Shown here piece by piece: positions 7,522-15,092 of a stretch of 64,000 nt of DNA. How positions within the stretch are numbered: the first letter of the stretch is position 1; every line of letters starts with the position of its first letter. This DNA is from Pelagibacterium limicola (lineage in GTDB: Bacteria; Pseudomonadota; Alphaproteobacteria; Rhizobiales; Devosiaceae): NCBI RefSeq assembly GCF_015694405.1, contig NZ_JADQDB010000003.1, positions 186,001 through 250,000 on the forward strand, given 5' to 3'. Below the pieces are notes generated by a model. It ran no database searches. It was not told the DNA's origin and was given only the letters and a program-made list of their open reading frames with translations. Made by a program: the position numbers and the translations under genes.

Positions 7522-10203
7522 ATGACCATCCGTAATCTCGACAAAGCGTTTCATCCCACATCGATTGCCATCATCGGCGCTTCGGAACGTCCCGGCTCCG
7601 TAGGCGAAAAAGTGCTGGCGAACGTCCTCGCTGCCGGGTTCGAGGGGCCGGTTTGGCCGGTCAATCTCAAATACGACACTTTAAAGGGGATAGCTTGCTA
7701 TCGCGATGTCGGCCAATTGCCAGGCGCGCCCGACCTGGCCATCATCGCCACTCCAGCGGCGACCGTTCCCAGCCTGATCGCGCAATTGGGCGCACGTGGC
7801 ACGCGGGCGGTCGTTGTGCTGAGCGCGGGCATCACCGATAGCAACGGCCTTCGGCAGAAAATGCTCGATGCGGCCCGTCCCCATACGCTACGCATTTTTG
7901 GTCCCAATACCATCGGCCTCGTCTTGCCGAGCCAGAAGGTTGATGCGAGTTTCGCGCACCTTTTCCCCTTGCCCGGTCGGCTCGCCCTGCTGAGTCAATC
8001 CGGCGCCATTGCAACGACGTTGATCGATTGGGCGCGTGCGCGGGGAATCGGATTTTCCCACGTGATCTCGATGGGCGATATGGCGGATGTCGATTTCGGC
8101 GATTGTCTGGACATGCTGGCGCGCGATCGGGAAGCCAGCGCGGTCCTGATGTATCTCGAAACAGTCACCAATGCGCGCAAATTCATGTCGGCCGCACGCG
8201 CTCTGTCGCGGATCAAGCCGGTCGTCGCGGTGAAGTCGGGGCGGCACGCACAATCTGCCAAGGCTGCTGCCACGCATACCGGCGCGCTTGCAGGTGAAGA
8301 CGGGGTATTCGATGCAGCGCTGGAGCGGGCAGGTATCGTTAGGGTCGATACGCTCGAAAATCTCTTTGCTGCCGCGCAGGTTTTGACGCGGGTTCCTGCC
8401 CGCGCCAAAGCTCGCACTGCCATTGTAACCAATGGCGGCGGCGCGGGTGTCCTTGCGCTCGATGCGCTGCTCGATCACGGCGGCAATCTCGCTGAGCTGT
8501 CGCCGGATACCCTGGGCATGCTCGACAAGCTGCTTCCCGATGCGTGGTCTCACGCCAACCCGGTCGACATCCTCGGCGACGCACCCCCCGAACGCTACGC
8601 GCAGGTCCTCAGAACTGTGGCGCGCGACCCGGGAGTCGATACGGTTCTTGCGTTAAGTTGTCCTACGGGTCTCGCGTCGACGGCTGACAGTGCCAACGTC
8701 ATCGCCGGTATGGCAAACAACGGGATGGTCGAGGGCAAGCCGCTCATCACGTCCTGGCTCGGCGACTTTACCGGCGCTCCGGCGCGCGCGATCCTCGATG
8801 CGGCGGGTATTGCGAGCTTTGAAACGCCTGCCCAGGCCGTCAATGCAATCAGCTACCTCGAACGGCGCACGGAAGTCGGAGCCGCCTTGTTGCGCGTCCC
8901 CGAGGTAGGGAGCGAAGACGTACGTGTGGACGATCCAGCGTTGGCTGAGATCCTCGCGCAGGCGCGGCGAGAGGGCCGCACGATGTTGCTGGAGGACGAG
9001 GCCAAGCAGTTCCTCTCCCGCTTCGGCCTTGCGGTGCCGCGATCGCAATTTGCGGAAACCGCAGACTCAGTCGGCGAGAAGGCCGACTGCCTGCTGTCGG
9101 AAGTCGACACTGTGGTCGTAAAGCTCGTTTCCAAAGCGATCTCACACAAATCCGACATCGGAGGCGTGGTTTTGGGTCTCCGCACGCGTGAGGATTGTAT
9201 CGCTGCGGCAAATTCAATCAGTGAGCGACTGTCCCAGGCGCATCCGGGCCTGGTCCCGGACGGCTTCCTGATTCAGGAGATGGTTTCGATCCCCCACGCC
9301 CGTGAGGTGCTGATCGGAACGCATACCGATCCCATTTTCGGCCCGGCCATTCTTTTCGGAGCAGGCGGGATCGCCGCCGAGACCGTCGGTGATACGGCAA
9401 TGGCCCTGCCCCCACTGGACGACAAGCTGGCGGGCGACCTCATTGGAAAGACACGCATTTCCCGCGTCCTCGGGGCGTACCGGAACGTGCCTGGCGCAAA
9501 CCGGACAGCATTGATCGAAGCCTTGATCGAGGTTTCACGCCTCGTGGCAACATTTCCCGAAATCGAGAGCATGGACATCAATCCCCTGCTCGTCGGCACG
9601 GAGCGTGCGGTCGCGCTGGACGCACGTATCGTGATCAGGGCGGACTTCGACCACGAAAAGGCGGCGGATCGACTCTCCCTCAAGCCCTACCCTTCTGGCT
9701 GGGATATCCGTTTCGACGCGCAGGACGGAGACAGCTACGACATCAGGCCGATCCGCCCCACCGACGTGAGCCTCTTTCCCACGTTTTTCCAGAAGGTTAC
9801 GATGGAAGACATCCGGATGCGTTTCCATGTGGCCAAGCGCGACTGGCCGCAAGATACGCTCGTGAGGCTGACGCAGATCGACTATGATAGGGAAATGGCC
9901 TTTGTTGCCATCGACACGGCGACCGGCGATTTAGCGGGCGTCTCCCGGCTCTATAGCGACCCCGATCGCGAAGAGGCCGAGTACGCCATATTCGTCCGCT
10001 CCGACCTGCAAGGCTACGGCCTGGGGCGGGCGCTGCTCGACCATTTGCTGACTTACGCACGCGCAGACGGTATCGGAACGGTGTTGGGCGATGTCTACGC
10101 CGGAAATTCCAAAATGCTGGAACTCTGCAGGGAACTGGGGTTCAGGATGGCCTCCAGACCAGATGATGGGGGCGTGCATCGCGTGTCGATCAGGCTGCGC
10201 TGA
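7522..10203 (+). CDS. pat: Pat-type protein lysine acetyltransferase (acyl-CoA synthetase NDP-forming-like plus GNAT)
   Basis: An 893-residue protein that should acetylate lysines of metabolic enzymes using acetyl-CoA. Members of the family inactivate acetyl-CoA synthetase and other acyl-CoA ligases. Domains in order: CoA-binding Rossmann domain (about 8-130, IIGASERPGSVGEKVL), succinyl-CoA-ligase-like flavodoxin domains (about 145-450, including LLSQSGAIATTLIDWA), ATP-grasp domain (about 475-690, VVVKLVSKAISHKSDIGG) and a C-terminal GNAT domain (about 730-893) with the acetyl-CoA loop near LQGYGLGRALLDHLL. This is the architecture of enterobacterial PatZ/YfiQ and Rhodopseudomonas Pat. It lies 51 bases after the 127-residue gene, downstream of FNR/FixK box 2, and its 3' end overlaps the convergent gene at 10190 by 14 bases. 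Confidence 0.9.
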   Translation: MTIRNLDKAFHPTSIAIIGASERPGSVGEKVLANVLAAGFEGPVWPVNLKYDTLKGIACYRDVGQLPGAPDLAIIATPAATVPSLIAQLGARGTRAVVVLSAGITDSNGLRQKMLDAARPHTLRIFGPNTIGLVLPSQKVDASFAHLFPLPGRLALLSQSGAIATTLIDWARARGIGFSHVISMGDMADVDFGDCLDMLARDREASAVLMYLETVTNARKFMSAARALSRIKPVVAVKSGRHAQSAKAAATHTGALAGEDGVFDAALERAGIVRVDTLENLFAAAQVLTRVPARAKARTAIVTNGGGAGVLALDALLDHGGNLAELSPDTLGMLDKLLPDAWSHANPVDILGDAPPERYAQVLRTVARDPGVDTVLALSCPTGLASTADSANVIAGMANNGMVEGKPLITSWLGDFTGAPARAILDAAGIASFETPAQAVNAISYLERRTEVGAALLRVPEVGSEDVRVDDPALAEILAQARREGRTMLLEDEAKQFLSRFGLAVPRSQFAETADSVGEKADCLLSEVDTVVVKLVSKAISHKSDIGGVVLGLRTREDCIAAANSISERLSQAHPGLVPDGFLIQEMVSIPHAREVLIGTHTDPIFGPAILFGAGGIAAETVGDTAMALPPLDDKLAGDLIGKTRISRVLGAYRNVPGANRTALIEALIEVSRLVATFPEIESMDINPLLVGTERAVALDARIVIRADFDHEKAADRLSLKPYPSGWDIRFDAQDGDSYDIRPIRPTDVSLFPTFFQKVTMEDIRMRFHVAKRDWPQDTLVRLTQIDYDREMAFVAIDTATGDLAGVSRLYSDPDREEAEYAIFVRSDLQGYGLGRALLDHLLTYARADGIGTVLGDVYAGNSKMLELCRELGFRMASRPDDGGVHRVSIRLR

Positions 10204-10675
10204 GCTCCGCGATATCGTGTACTTCGACCGACCGGACACCGGGATCGCTGAGAATAGTATCTATGATCGCGTGCAGGATCGATCTCAGCCCGTAGATCAA
10301 GAGTACGAAATGTCCCTGCGAAAGATCCTGAGCAATCTTTTCGGCGGTGGGTTGGGAAGCCCACGCGAAAATGTCGGCGAGGCAGTTCGCTGTGAACGAC
10401 GGGGCCGTCCCTCCTTCCGGATGGCGCGACCCTTCCCAGACACCGCCCAACCGGAAAACGGCAGGTCGCCCTTTGGTGTCGGCTGGCAGCACTGCGTCAG
10501 GCCCGGCGAGTACGGCCATGTCCGCCAGATCGATGCCTCTCTCCTCTATCCGGGAAAAACCGGCAAGCAGCGCGGCGAGATCGGCAAATGCGCAGACAGC
10601 AACGCGATGCGTCCATTGACCTCGTAGGTCGGCGCTCGATGTCCCCCCATCGCGTTTTCGGGAAACTGAGGTCAT
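10190..10675 (-). CDS. Uncharacterised protein encoded downstream of fixK (161 aa)
   Basis: A 161-residue protein I do not recognise. I prefer the ATG at 10675, which has an AGGG site eight bases upstream and lies just after the fixK stop; an upstream in-frame ATG at 10714 would overlap fixK by 29 bases. The C-terminal third (VLLIYGLRSILHAIIDTILSD and PGVRSVEVHDIAEL) looks like an amphipathic helix followed by a strand, and there is no signal peptide. The gene is in the same direction as fixK and ten bases away, so the two are almost certainly cotranscribed. It could modulate FixK or the sensor kinase, as FixT does for FixL in Sinorhizobium, but I see no sequence similarity to FixT and the idea is speculative. 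Confidence 0.75.
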   Translation of the reverse strand: MTSVSRKRDGGTSSADLRGQWTHRVAVCAFADLAALLAGFSRIEERGIDLADMAVLAGPDAVLPADTKGRPAVFRLGGVWEGSRHPEGGTAPSFTANCLADIFAWASQPTAEKIAQDLSQGHFVLLIYGLRSILHAIIDTILSDPGVRSVEVHDIAELSAA

Positions 10676-10685
10676 TTGCACCGCC

Positions 10686-11354
10686 CTAATGAAGTCCGAC
10701 GTCGCAGTCGCCAATCCGTCTCAGGCGCTGCATGTCGTTGATGGCGACAACGCCGCTACGCGGCAGGCTGATAATGCCCATCGAACGGAGCTTGGAGATA
10801 TTGCGGCTTACCGTTTCGATGGTCAGTCCGAGGTAATCGGCGATGTCGAGACGGGTCATCGGCACGCCAACCACATCGGCCGCAGTTGAACGACGGCGAT
10901 CGGCGAGCGCGCACAGGAAGTTGGCAACCTTTTCGATAGCGGATTTGCGGCACAAGACTATGGAAAGGTTTTGCGCGGCGCTGATTTCCCGTGCGGCCAT
11001 CTCGAGCATCTTCTCGCCGAGATCAGCGCGCTCGCGCACCATGCGCATCAGGTCGCCTTTTGGAATCACGCGAACACGGGAGAAGACGACAGCGTCGCAG
11101 TCGTAACTATAGGTATCCCCTTGTCCGAGGCCAATAACGTCCCCGGGAAACGCGAAGGAAATGATCTGGCGCCGTCCGTCCTGGAACAGTTTGTAGACGC
11201 GGATGACACCCTCGATCACTTCATAGAGGTGATCGGCGTCATCACCTTCGAAAAGGAGCGGCTCGTGAGGACGTACGGTGCGTATGGCCGGATCGCGCGA
11301 GGGCATCGGCGCCGAAGCGTAGGCAGTATTCTCAATAGCAAGTGCAGAAAGCAT
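10686..11354 (-). CDS. fixK: FixK-type Crp/Fnr family transcriptional regulator
   Basis: A 222-residue regulator of the Crp/Fnr superfamily. The N-terminal cyclic-nucleotide-binding-like barrel covers about residues 25-125, and the C-terminal helix-turn-helix covers about 160-200. The recognition helix LTIETVSRNISKL carries the E-x-x-S-R residues that read TTGAT half-sites in FNR and FixK. The N-terminus lacks the cysteine cluster that holds the [4Fe-4S] centre of FNR and FnrN, and the four cysteines present (about 86, 135, 148, 217) do not match that spacing, so this is a FixK-type, not an oxygen-sensing, member. I chose the ATG at 11354 because GGGGAG precedes it. It is divergent from the response regulator, with tandem GTTACA repeats in between. 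Confidence 0.88.
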   Translation of the reverse strand: MLSALAIENTAYASAPMPSRDPAIRTVRPHEPLLFEGDDADHLYEVIEGVIRVYKLFQDGRRQIISFAFPGDVIGLGQGDTYSYDCDAVVFSRVRVIPKGDLMRMVRERADLGEKMLEMAAREISAAQNLSIVLCRKSAIEKVANFLCALADRRRSTAADVVGVPMTRLDIADYLGLTIETVSRNISKLRSMGIISLPRSGVVAINDMQRLRRIGDCDVGLH

Positions 11355-11429
11355 TCGATGTCTCCCCGGGAGGCTTAAATCGCGTTGGGGAGACAATGGC
11401 TGCTGGCGGTAACGCGCTTGCGCCCGCCA

Positions 11430-11455
11430 TGTAACGAAATGTAACAATGTGTAAT
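11430..11455 (-). promoter_or_regulatory. K-box-like tandem repeats (GTTACA-N4-GTTACA) between fixK and fxkR
   Basis: Three direct repeats with a 10-base period lie at 11430-11435 (TGTAAC), 11440-11445 (TGTAAC) and 11450-11455 (TGTAAT). Read on the fixK strand they give ATTACA-N4-GTTACA-N4-GTTACA. As I recall, the K-box bound by FxkR upstream of fixK in Rhizobium etli is GTTACA-N4-GTTACA. Ten-base direct repeats are typical of OmpR/PhoB-type regulators. The site is 76-101 bases before the fixK ATG and 37-62 bases before the preferred fxkR ATG, so it could control both genes. Confidence 0.75.
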
Positions 11456-11491
11456 TATGGACTGGTGAGTGATTCAAGCTTCAGGAACGGC

Positions 11492-12220
11492 ATGATCGAT
11501 CGGGCAGGAGCCCACATCCTGATCGTCGACGACGACCCGATGGTACGGCGTATGCTGCGCCGATGCCTCGAGGATGAAGGTTATCAGATATCGGAGGCAA
11601 CCGATGGTGATGGGGTGCGTGAGTACTTGTCGCAACCGCTCGACCTCATCACTTTGGATCTCAATCTGGGGAGCGCCGACGGCCTTACGGTCGCCCGCGA
11701 GATCCGGCAGCATTCGGAAGTCCCCATCATCATGATCACCGGCAAAGGCGACATGATCGACCGTATCGTGGGACTCGAAGTCGGCGCCGACGACTATATC
11801 GCCAAGCCCTTTCACGTGCGCGAAGTTCTGGCGCGCGTGCGCTCGGTGTTGCGCCGCTCGACGGCTCGGGCTCCCAAGCCTGACACGGCGACTCCGCAGC
11901 CGGAATCCGGTCTCGCCTTCAACGGCTATTTTCTCGATCCAGAAAGGCGGACACTGACTGGGCCCGATGGGCCTGTCGCGCTGACCACCGGGGAGTTCGA
12001 TCTTCTGGCACTTTTTGCCTCCAACCCCAACCGCGTGCTCAATCGTGACCAGATCATGGACAAGCTCAAGGGGTATGAGTGGGCACCACTCGACCGCAGC
12101 ATCGATAACCAGATCGCCCGGCTGCGGAAAAAAATCGAGGTCGATCCCAAGAATCCCACACTGCTCAAAACAGTGAGAGGTGCGGGCTACACGTTTGCAC
12201 CGGAGCGCTCTAGCCGCTGA
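11492..12220 (+). CDS. fxkR: OmpR/PhoB-family response regulator, FxkR-like
   Basis: A 242-residue two-component response regulator. The receiver domain (about 7-120) has the acidic pocket (VDDD, residues 12-15), phospho-acceptor Asp56 (LITLDLNLG), conserved Thr83 (MITGK) and Lys105 (IAKPF). The C-terminal winged-helix DNA-binding domain (about 140-240) has the family features LTTGEFDLLALFASNPNRVL and KTVRGAGYTF. I chose the ATG at 11492, preceded by AGGAA; an earlier in-frame ATG at 11447 lies inside the tandem GTTACA repeats. Divergent from fixK and convergent with the FixL-like kinase, with an 11-base tail overlap. This arrangement and the repeats match FxkR, which replaces FixJ in the hFixL pathway. 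Confidence 0.87.
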   Translation: MIDRAGAHILIVDDDPMVRRMLRRCLEDEGYQISEATDGDGVREYLSQPLDLITLDLNLGSADGLTVAREIRQHSEVPIIMITGKGDMIDRIVGLEVGADDYIAKPFHVREVLARVRSVLRRSTARAPKPDTATPQPESGLAFNGYFLDPERRTLTGPDGPVALTTGEFDLLALFASNPNRVLNRDQIMDKLKGYEWAPLDRSIDNQIARLRKKIEVDPKNPTLLKTVRGAGYTFAPERSSR

Positions 12221-13751
12221 ACGCCTCGGCGATTGCCTCGGCGAGATCTACCAAACGGTAGGGCTTGCGGAGCACTTTCAGTCGCGCTGCGGCGAGTGTT
12301 TCCGATCGGGTCAATTCTTCAGCATAGCCCGAGGTCAGAAGCACCTTGATATGGGCGAACGTCTCGCGCGCTTCCCTGGCCAGATCGTAACCCGACATGC
12401 CTCCGGGCATCACGAGATCGGTAAACATCAGTTCGATATCGGTGTTGGCCGCCAGGATATTCATCGCATCCTTGCCGTTTTCCGCTTCGACGACGCGATA
12501 GCCGAGTTCCTTGAGGCGCGAGACGGTAAGCTTGCGTACCCGCTCGTCATCCTCAACCACGAGAATCAGCTGGCCCTGGCCGTAGGCAGTGACCGAACGC
12601 GGTGTGTCTGCCGCCTCGGGGGCCTGGTCCTTGAAGCGGGGCAAATAGAGGTTGACGGTCGTCCCCTGCCCCTGTTCGCTGTAGATCGTCGCGTGTCCAC
12701 CCGATTGCTTGGCGAAGCCATAGATCATGGAAAGGCCGAGACCAGTGCCCTGCCCCTTTTCCTTGGTGGTAAAGAAGGGCTCGAAAGCTCGGTCCCGCAC
12801 CTCCTGGGGCATCCCAGTCCCGGTGTCGGCAACCGAAAGCCGGACATAATCCCCCGGTAAAAGTCCGGCGTCGGCGCCGTCTTCATCGACATGCACATTC
12901 GCCGATTCGATCGCGAGGCGGCCGCCTTCGGGCATTGCATCTCGAGCATTGAGCGCCAGGTTCACGATGGCGCTCTCGACCTGCGAAGGGTCCGCCCGCA
13001 CGGTCCAGAGATTGGGGCTCAGGGCATTGGAGAGCAGGATCGTCTCGCCCAGCGTGCGGTGGAGCATGTCGGTGAGATCGAGTACGAATGTGTTGAGATT
13101 GACTGGCTCGGGCTCGAGATGGCTGCGGCGGGCGAATGCGAGGAGGCGCGCGGTCAGTCGCGCACCGATCTCGGCAGCCTCGAGCGCATCGCCAGCGAGT
13201 TCACGCTGCTGATCGGTGGTGAGGCGTCCCTCCAGCATTTCGAGATTGCCGATGATCACGGTCAGCAAATTATTGAAATCGTGAGCGATTCCACCCGTCA
13301 ACTGGCCCATCGCTTCCATTTTCAGCACTTCACGCAGGGCCTGTTCCGTGGCCTTGTGTTCGGTCAGATCCCGTATGATGCCCGCAAAGTGTTGCTCCCC
13401 GTCGATTTCGAACTCGCTTACGGCAAGGTGGACAGGAAAGATCGTTCCGTCTTTTCGCCGCGCCTGCACCTCACGCCCGATTCCGATGATCTTTTTTCGA
13501 CCGGTGGTGCGGTAGGCGTTGAGATAGCCGTCATGCTCGGAATGGTAGGGCTCGGGCATCAGGAAATGAACGTTTTTCCCGATAAATTCGTCGTGCTCGT
13601 AGCCAAAAAGTCGCTCTGTGGCCGGGTTCACGGTCTTGATGAGTCCGCCCCTGTTGATCGTGATGATCGCATCGACCGCCGTATCGAGGATGGCGATGAG
13701 TTTTGCGGCTTGTCCGGCTAGCGCGGGGTCGTTCCTGAATCGCTCAATCAT
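12210..13751 (-). CDS. fixL: FixL-like hybrid histidine kinase with heme-PAS domain (hFixL)
   Basis: A 513-residue cytoplasmic hybrid sensor kinase with no membrane helix. The PAS domain (about 15-135) contains [23 protein letters not shown], cited in part, and [13 protein letters not shown]. Against Bradyrhizobium FixL from memory, the proximal heme ligand His200 corresponds to His73 and Arg220 to Arg93, while Arg206 and His214 are replaced by Ala79 and Lys87. The kinase core has phospho-acceptor His157 ([11 protein letters not shown]), an N-box ([14 protein letters not shown]) and G-boxes ([16 protein letters not shown]). A C-terminal receiver (about 390-510) has phospho-Asp in [10 protein letters not shown]. 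This is the hFixL layout known from Rhizobium etli. A GTG four codons upstream (13763) is an alternative start. The likely signal is oxygen. Confidence 0.88.
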   Translation of the reverse strand: MIERFRNDPALAGQAAKLIAILDTAVDAIITINRGGLIKTVNPATERLFGYEHDEFIGKNVHFLMPEPYHSEHDGYLNAYRTTGRKKIIGIGREVQARRKDGTIFPVHLAVSEFEIDGEQHFAGIIRDLTEHKATEQALREVLKMEAMGQLTGGIAHDFNNLLTVIIGNLEMLEGRLTTDQQRELAGDALEAAEIGARLTARLLAFARRSHLEPEPVNLNTFVLDLTDMLHRTLGETILLSNALSPNLWTVRADPSQVESAIVNLALNARDAMPEGGRLAIESANVHVDEDGADAGLLPGDYVRLSVADTGTGMPQEVRDRAFEPFFTTKEKGQGTGLGLSMIYGFAKQSGGHATIYSEQGQGTTVNLYLPRFKDQAPEAADTPRSVTAYGQGQLILVVEDDERVRKLTVSRLKELGYRVVEAENGKDAMNILAANTDIELMFTDLVMPGGMSGYDLAREARETFAHIKVLLTSGYAEELTRSETLAAARLKVLRKPYRLVDLAEAIAEAFSG

Positions 13752-13838
13752 GCAAATGGTCACGTCAATTTTGAAGCGGCGATGCTATCGCAGGTTGTCC
13801 CGGGGCGAAAGCTACGTCCCGGGTGATCGGCACGCTTT

Positions 13839-14822
13839 TTAGCGCGAAGGCGCGGGTCCGCTGGAATTACGCTCGACGATTTGCCCCGCAATCAGGATGC
13901 GCATGTGGACATCGGGCGAAATGCGCCCACCGATGCGATCGTCAAGGAGCCTGACGCTCGCCGCACCCATATGGGTGCCATGCAGATTTACGGTGGTCAG
14001 CGAGGGCGATATCTGCATCGCGCTTGAAAAATCGCCAAAGCCAACCACAGAAACATCCTCTGGGATTTTTATGCCCAAGCGCAGCAATTCGGAGATGACC
14101 GTTACGCCCAGCCCATCATGGGCACAGAACAGCGCGGTGGGCGCGACATCTCTGCTCACCATTTGCTCGTAGATGACTGCAAAACGTTCACCATCGGCAA
14201 AGCGAACTTCCTCGAAAACCACGTCGTTGCGTTTTTCCAGCACTTCGCGCATTCCGTAAAAGCGCTCGATCCGACCCCGATAGCCCGGCGTTCCGTGGAC
14301 GTAGACGATCGAGCGATGTCCAAGGTCGAGCAGGTAGTTGGCGACGGCGGACCCTGCTTCGTGGTCAGTACCCGACACCTGGTCCACGGGCTCGAGCGGG
14401 CCTAGCCAGCTCATGCGGACGATGGGCTTGCCCAGACCATAGGCGCGGTCGAGGCTGGTTTGCTCATGGGGGCCCACCATCAGCACGCCAGCACATCCAG
14501 CAATCAAAGCTTCGATTTCGTCCGGCAGATGCGTCCAACGCATCGCCACCCTGTAGCCGAGCCGCTGGCTTTCAGCCTGGACCCCGTTCTGGACGAGCAT
14601 ATGGAGCTCGCTGTTGATGAGGTCCATATCATGGAAAATGACACCCAGGGTCGGCATGTCGGGGCGCGGGGTCGGGCGCTCGTAGCCAAGTTCGCCGGCG
14701 ATCTCCAGCACGCGGCGACGCGTTTCTTCGCTGACGCCACTCTTTCCCGAGAGCGCACGCGACACCGCAAATTTCGATAGGCCAATCTGTCTGGCGATTG
14801 TCGAAAGCGTTACGCGCGCCAT
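13839..14822 (-). CDS. LacI-family transcriptional regulator
   Basis: A 327-residue repressor with an N-terminal LacI helix-turn-helix (VTLSTIARQIGLSKFAVSRAL, cited here as the first 21 residues' core) and hinge helix, followed by a periplasmic-binding-protein-like ligand domain. It is transcribed divergently from the sugar operon at 15093-26980 and is the obvious candidate to control it. The 270-base divergent region contains two copies of ACATAACGYTTT, one near each gene, which may be its operators. The inducer is unknown and is expected to be the transported oligosaccharide or a product of the GH42 or GHL6 enzymes. Family assignment is secure. Confidence 0.92.
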   Translation of the reverse strand: MARVTLSTIARQIGLSKFAVSRALSGKSGVSEETRRRVLEIAGELGYERPTPRPDMPTLGVIFHDMDLINSELHMLVQNGVQAESQRLGYRVAMRWTHLPDEIEALIAGCAGVLMVGPHEQTSLDRAYGLGKPIVRMSWLGPLEPVDQVSGTDHEAGSAVANYLLDLGHRSIVYVHGTPGYRGRIERFYGMREVLEKRNDVVFEEVRFADGERFAVIYEQMVSRDVAPTALFCAHDGLGVTVISELLRLGIKIPEDVSVVGFGDFSSAMQISPSLTTVNLHGTHMGAASVRLLDDRIGGRISPDVHMRILIAGQIVERNSSGPAPSR

Positions 14823-14882
14823 CTGGAACCTTTTGATTGCCTAGCCACTATAGCCTGATACCTAAATCCATTTGATAACGCA

Positions 14883-14894
14883 ACATAACGTTTT
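14883..14894 (+). promoter_or_regulatory. Candidate LacI-family operator element, copy 1 (ACATAACGTTTT)
   Basis: The 12-base element ACATAACGTTTT lies 61 bases upstream of the LacI-family gene start. A nearly identical element (ACATAACGCTTT) occurs exactly 120 bases away, upstream of the divergent binding-protein gene, in the same orientation. A partial copy, TGATAACG, lies at 14873-14880. Repeats placed near both divergent starts are suggestive of regulator sites, but they are not the palindromes usual for LacI proteins, so confidence is low. Confidence 0.35.
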
Positions 14895-15002
14895 TCTTTT
14901 AATCGCCGATCCTGTCGTGATTTCCTGTCGGTATCGGCAATTTGTTTGCGTCAATAATGCTGAACCAATCCCCTGCCTGTGCAAAAAGGCTCGATAATCC
15001 GA

Positions 15003-15014
15003 ACATAACGCTTT
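15003..15014 (+). promoter_or_regulatory. Candidate LacI-family operator element, copy 2 (ACATAACGCTTT)
   Basis: Second copy of the ACATAACGYTTT element, 79 bases before the binding-protein ATG at 15093. The region between the copies is AT-richer than its surroundings and should contain both divergent promoters, but I could not fix -35 and -10 hexamers convincingly. Confidence 0.35.
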
Positions 15015-15092
15015 ACCTAACAATTATCGCTATGCAAGCCTTCCTATTAGCTAACGGCAGGGAGGAACTGCCGGGCTGAGGAGGAGATCAAC

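Noticed and set aside
10686-11354. FNR/FnrN-type oxygen-sensing regulator
   Set aside because: The N-terminal cysteine cluster needed for the [4Fe-4S] centre is missing, so FixK is the better label.
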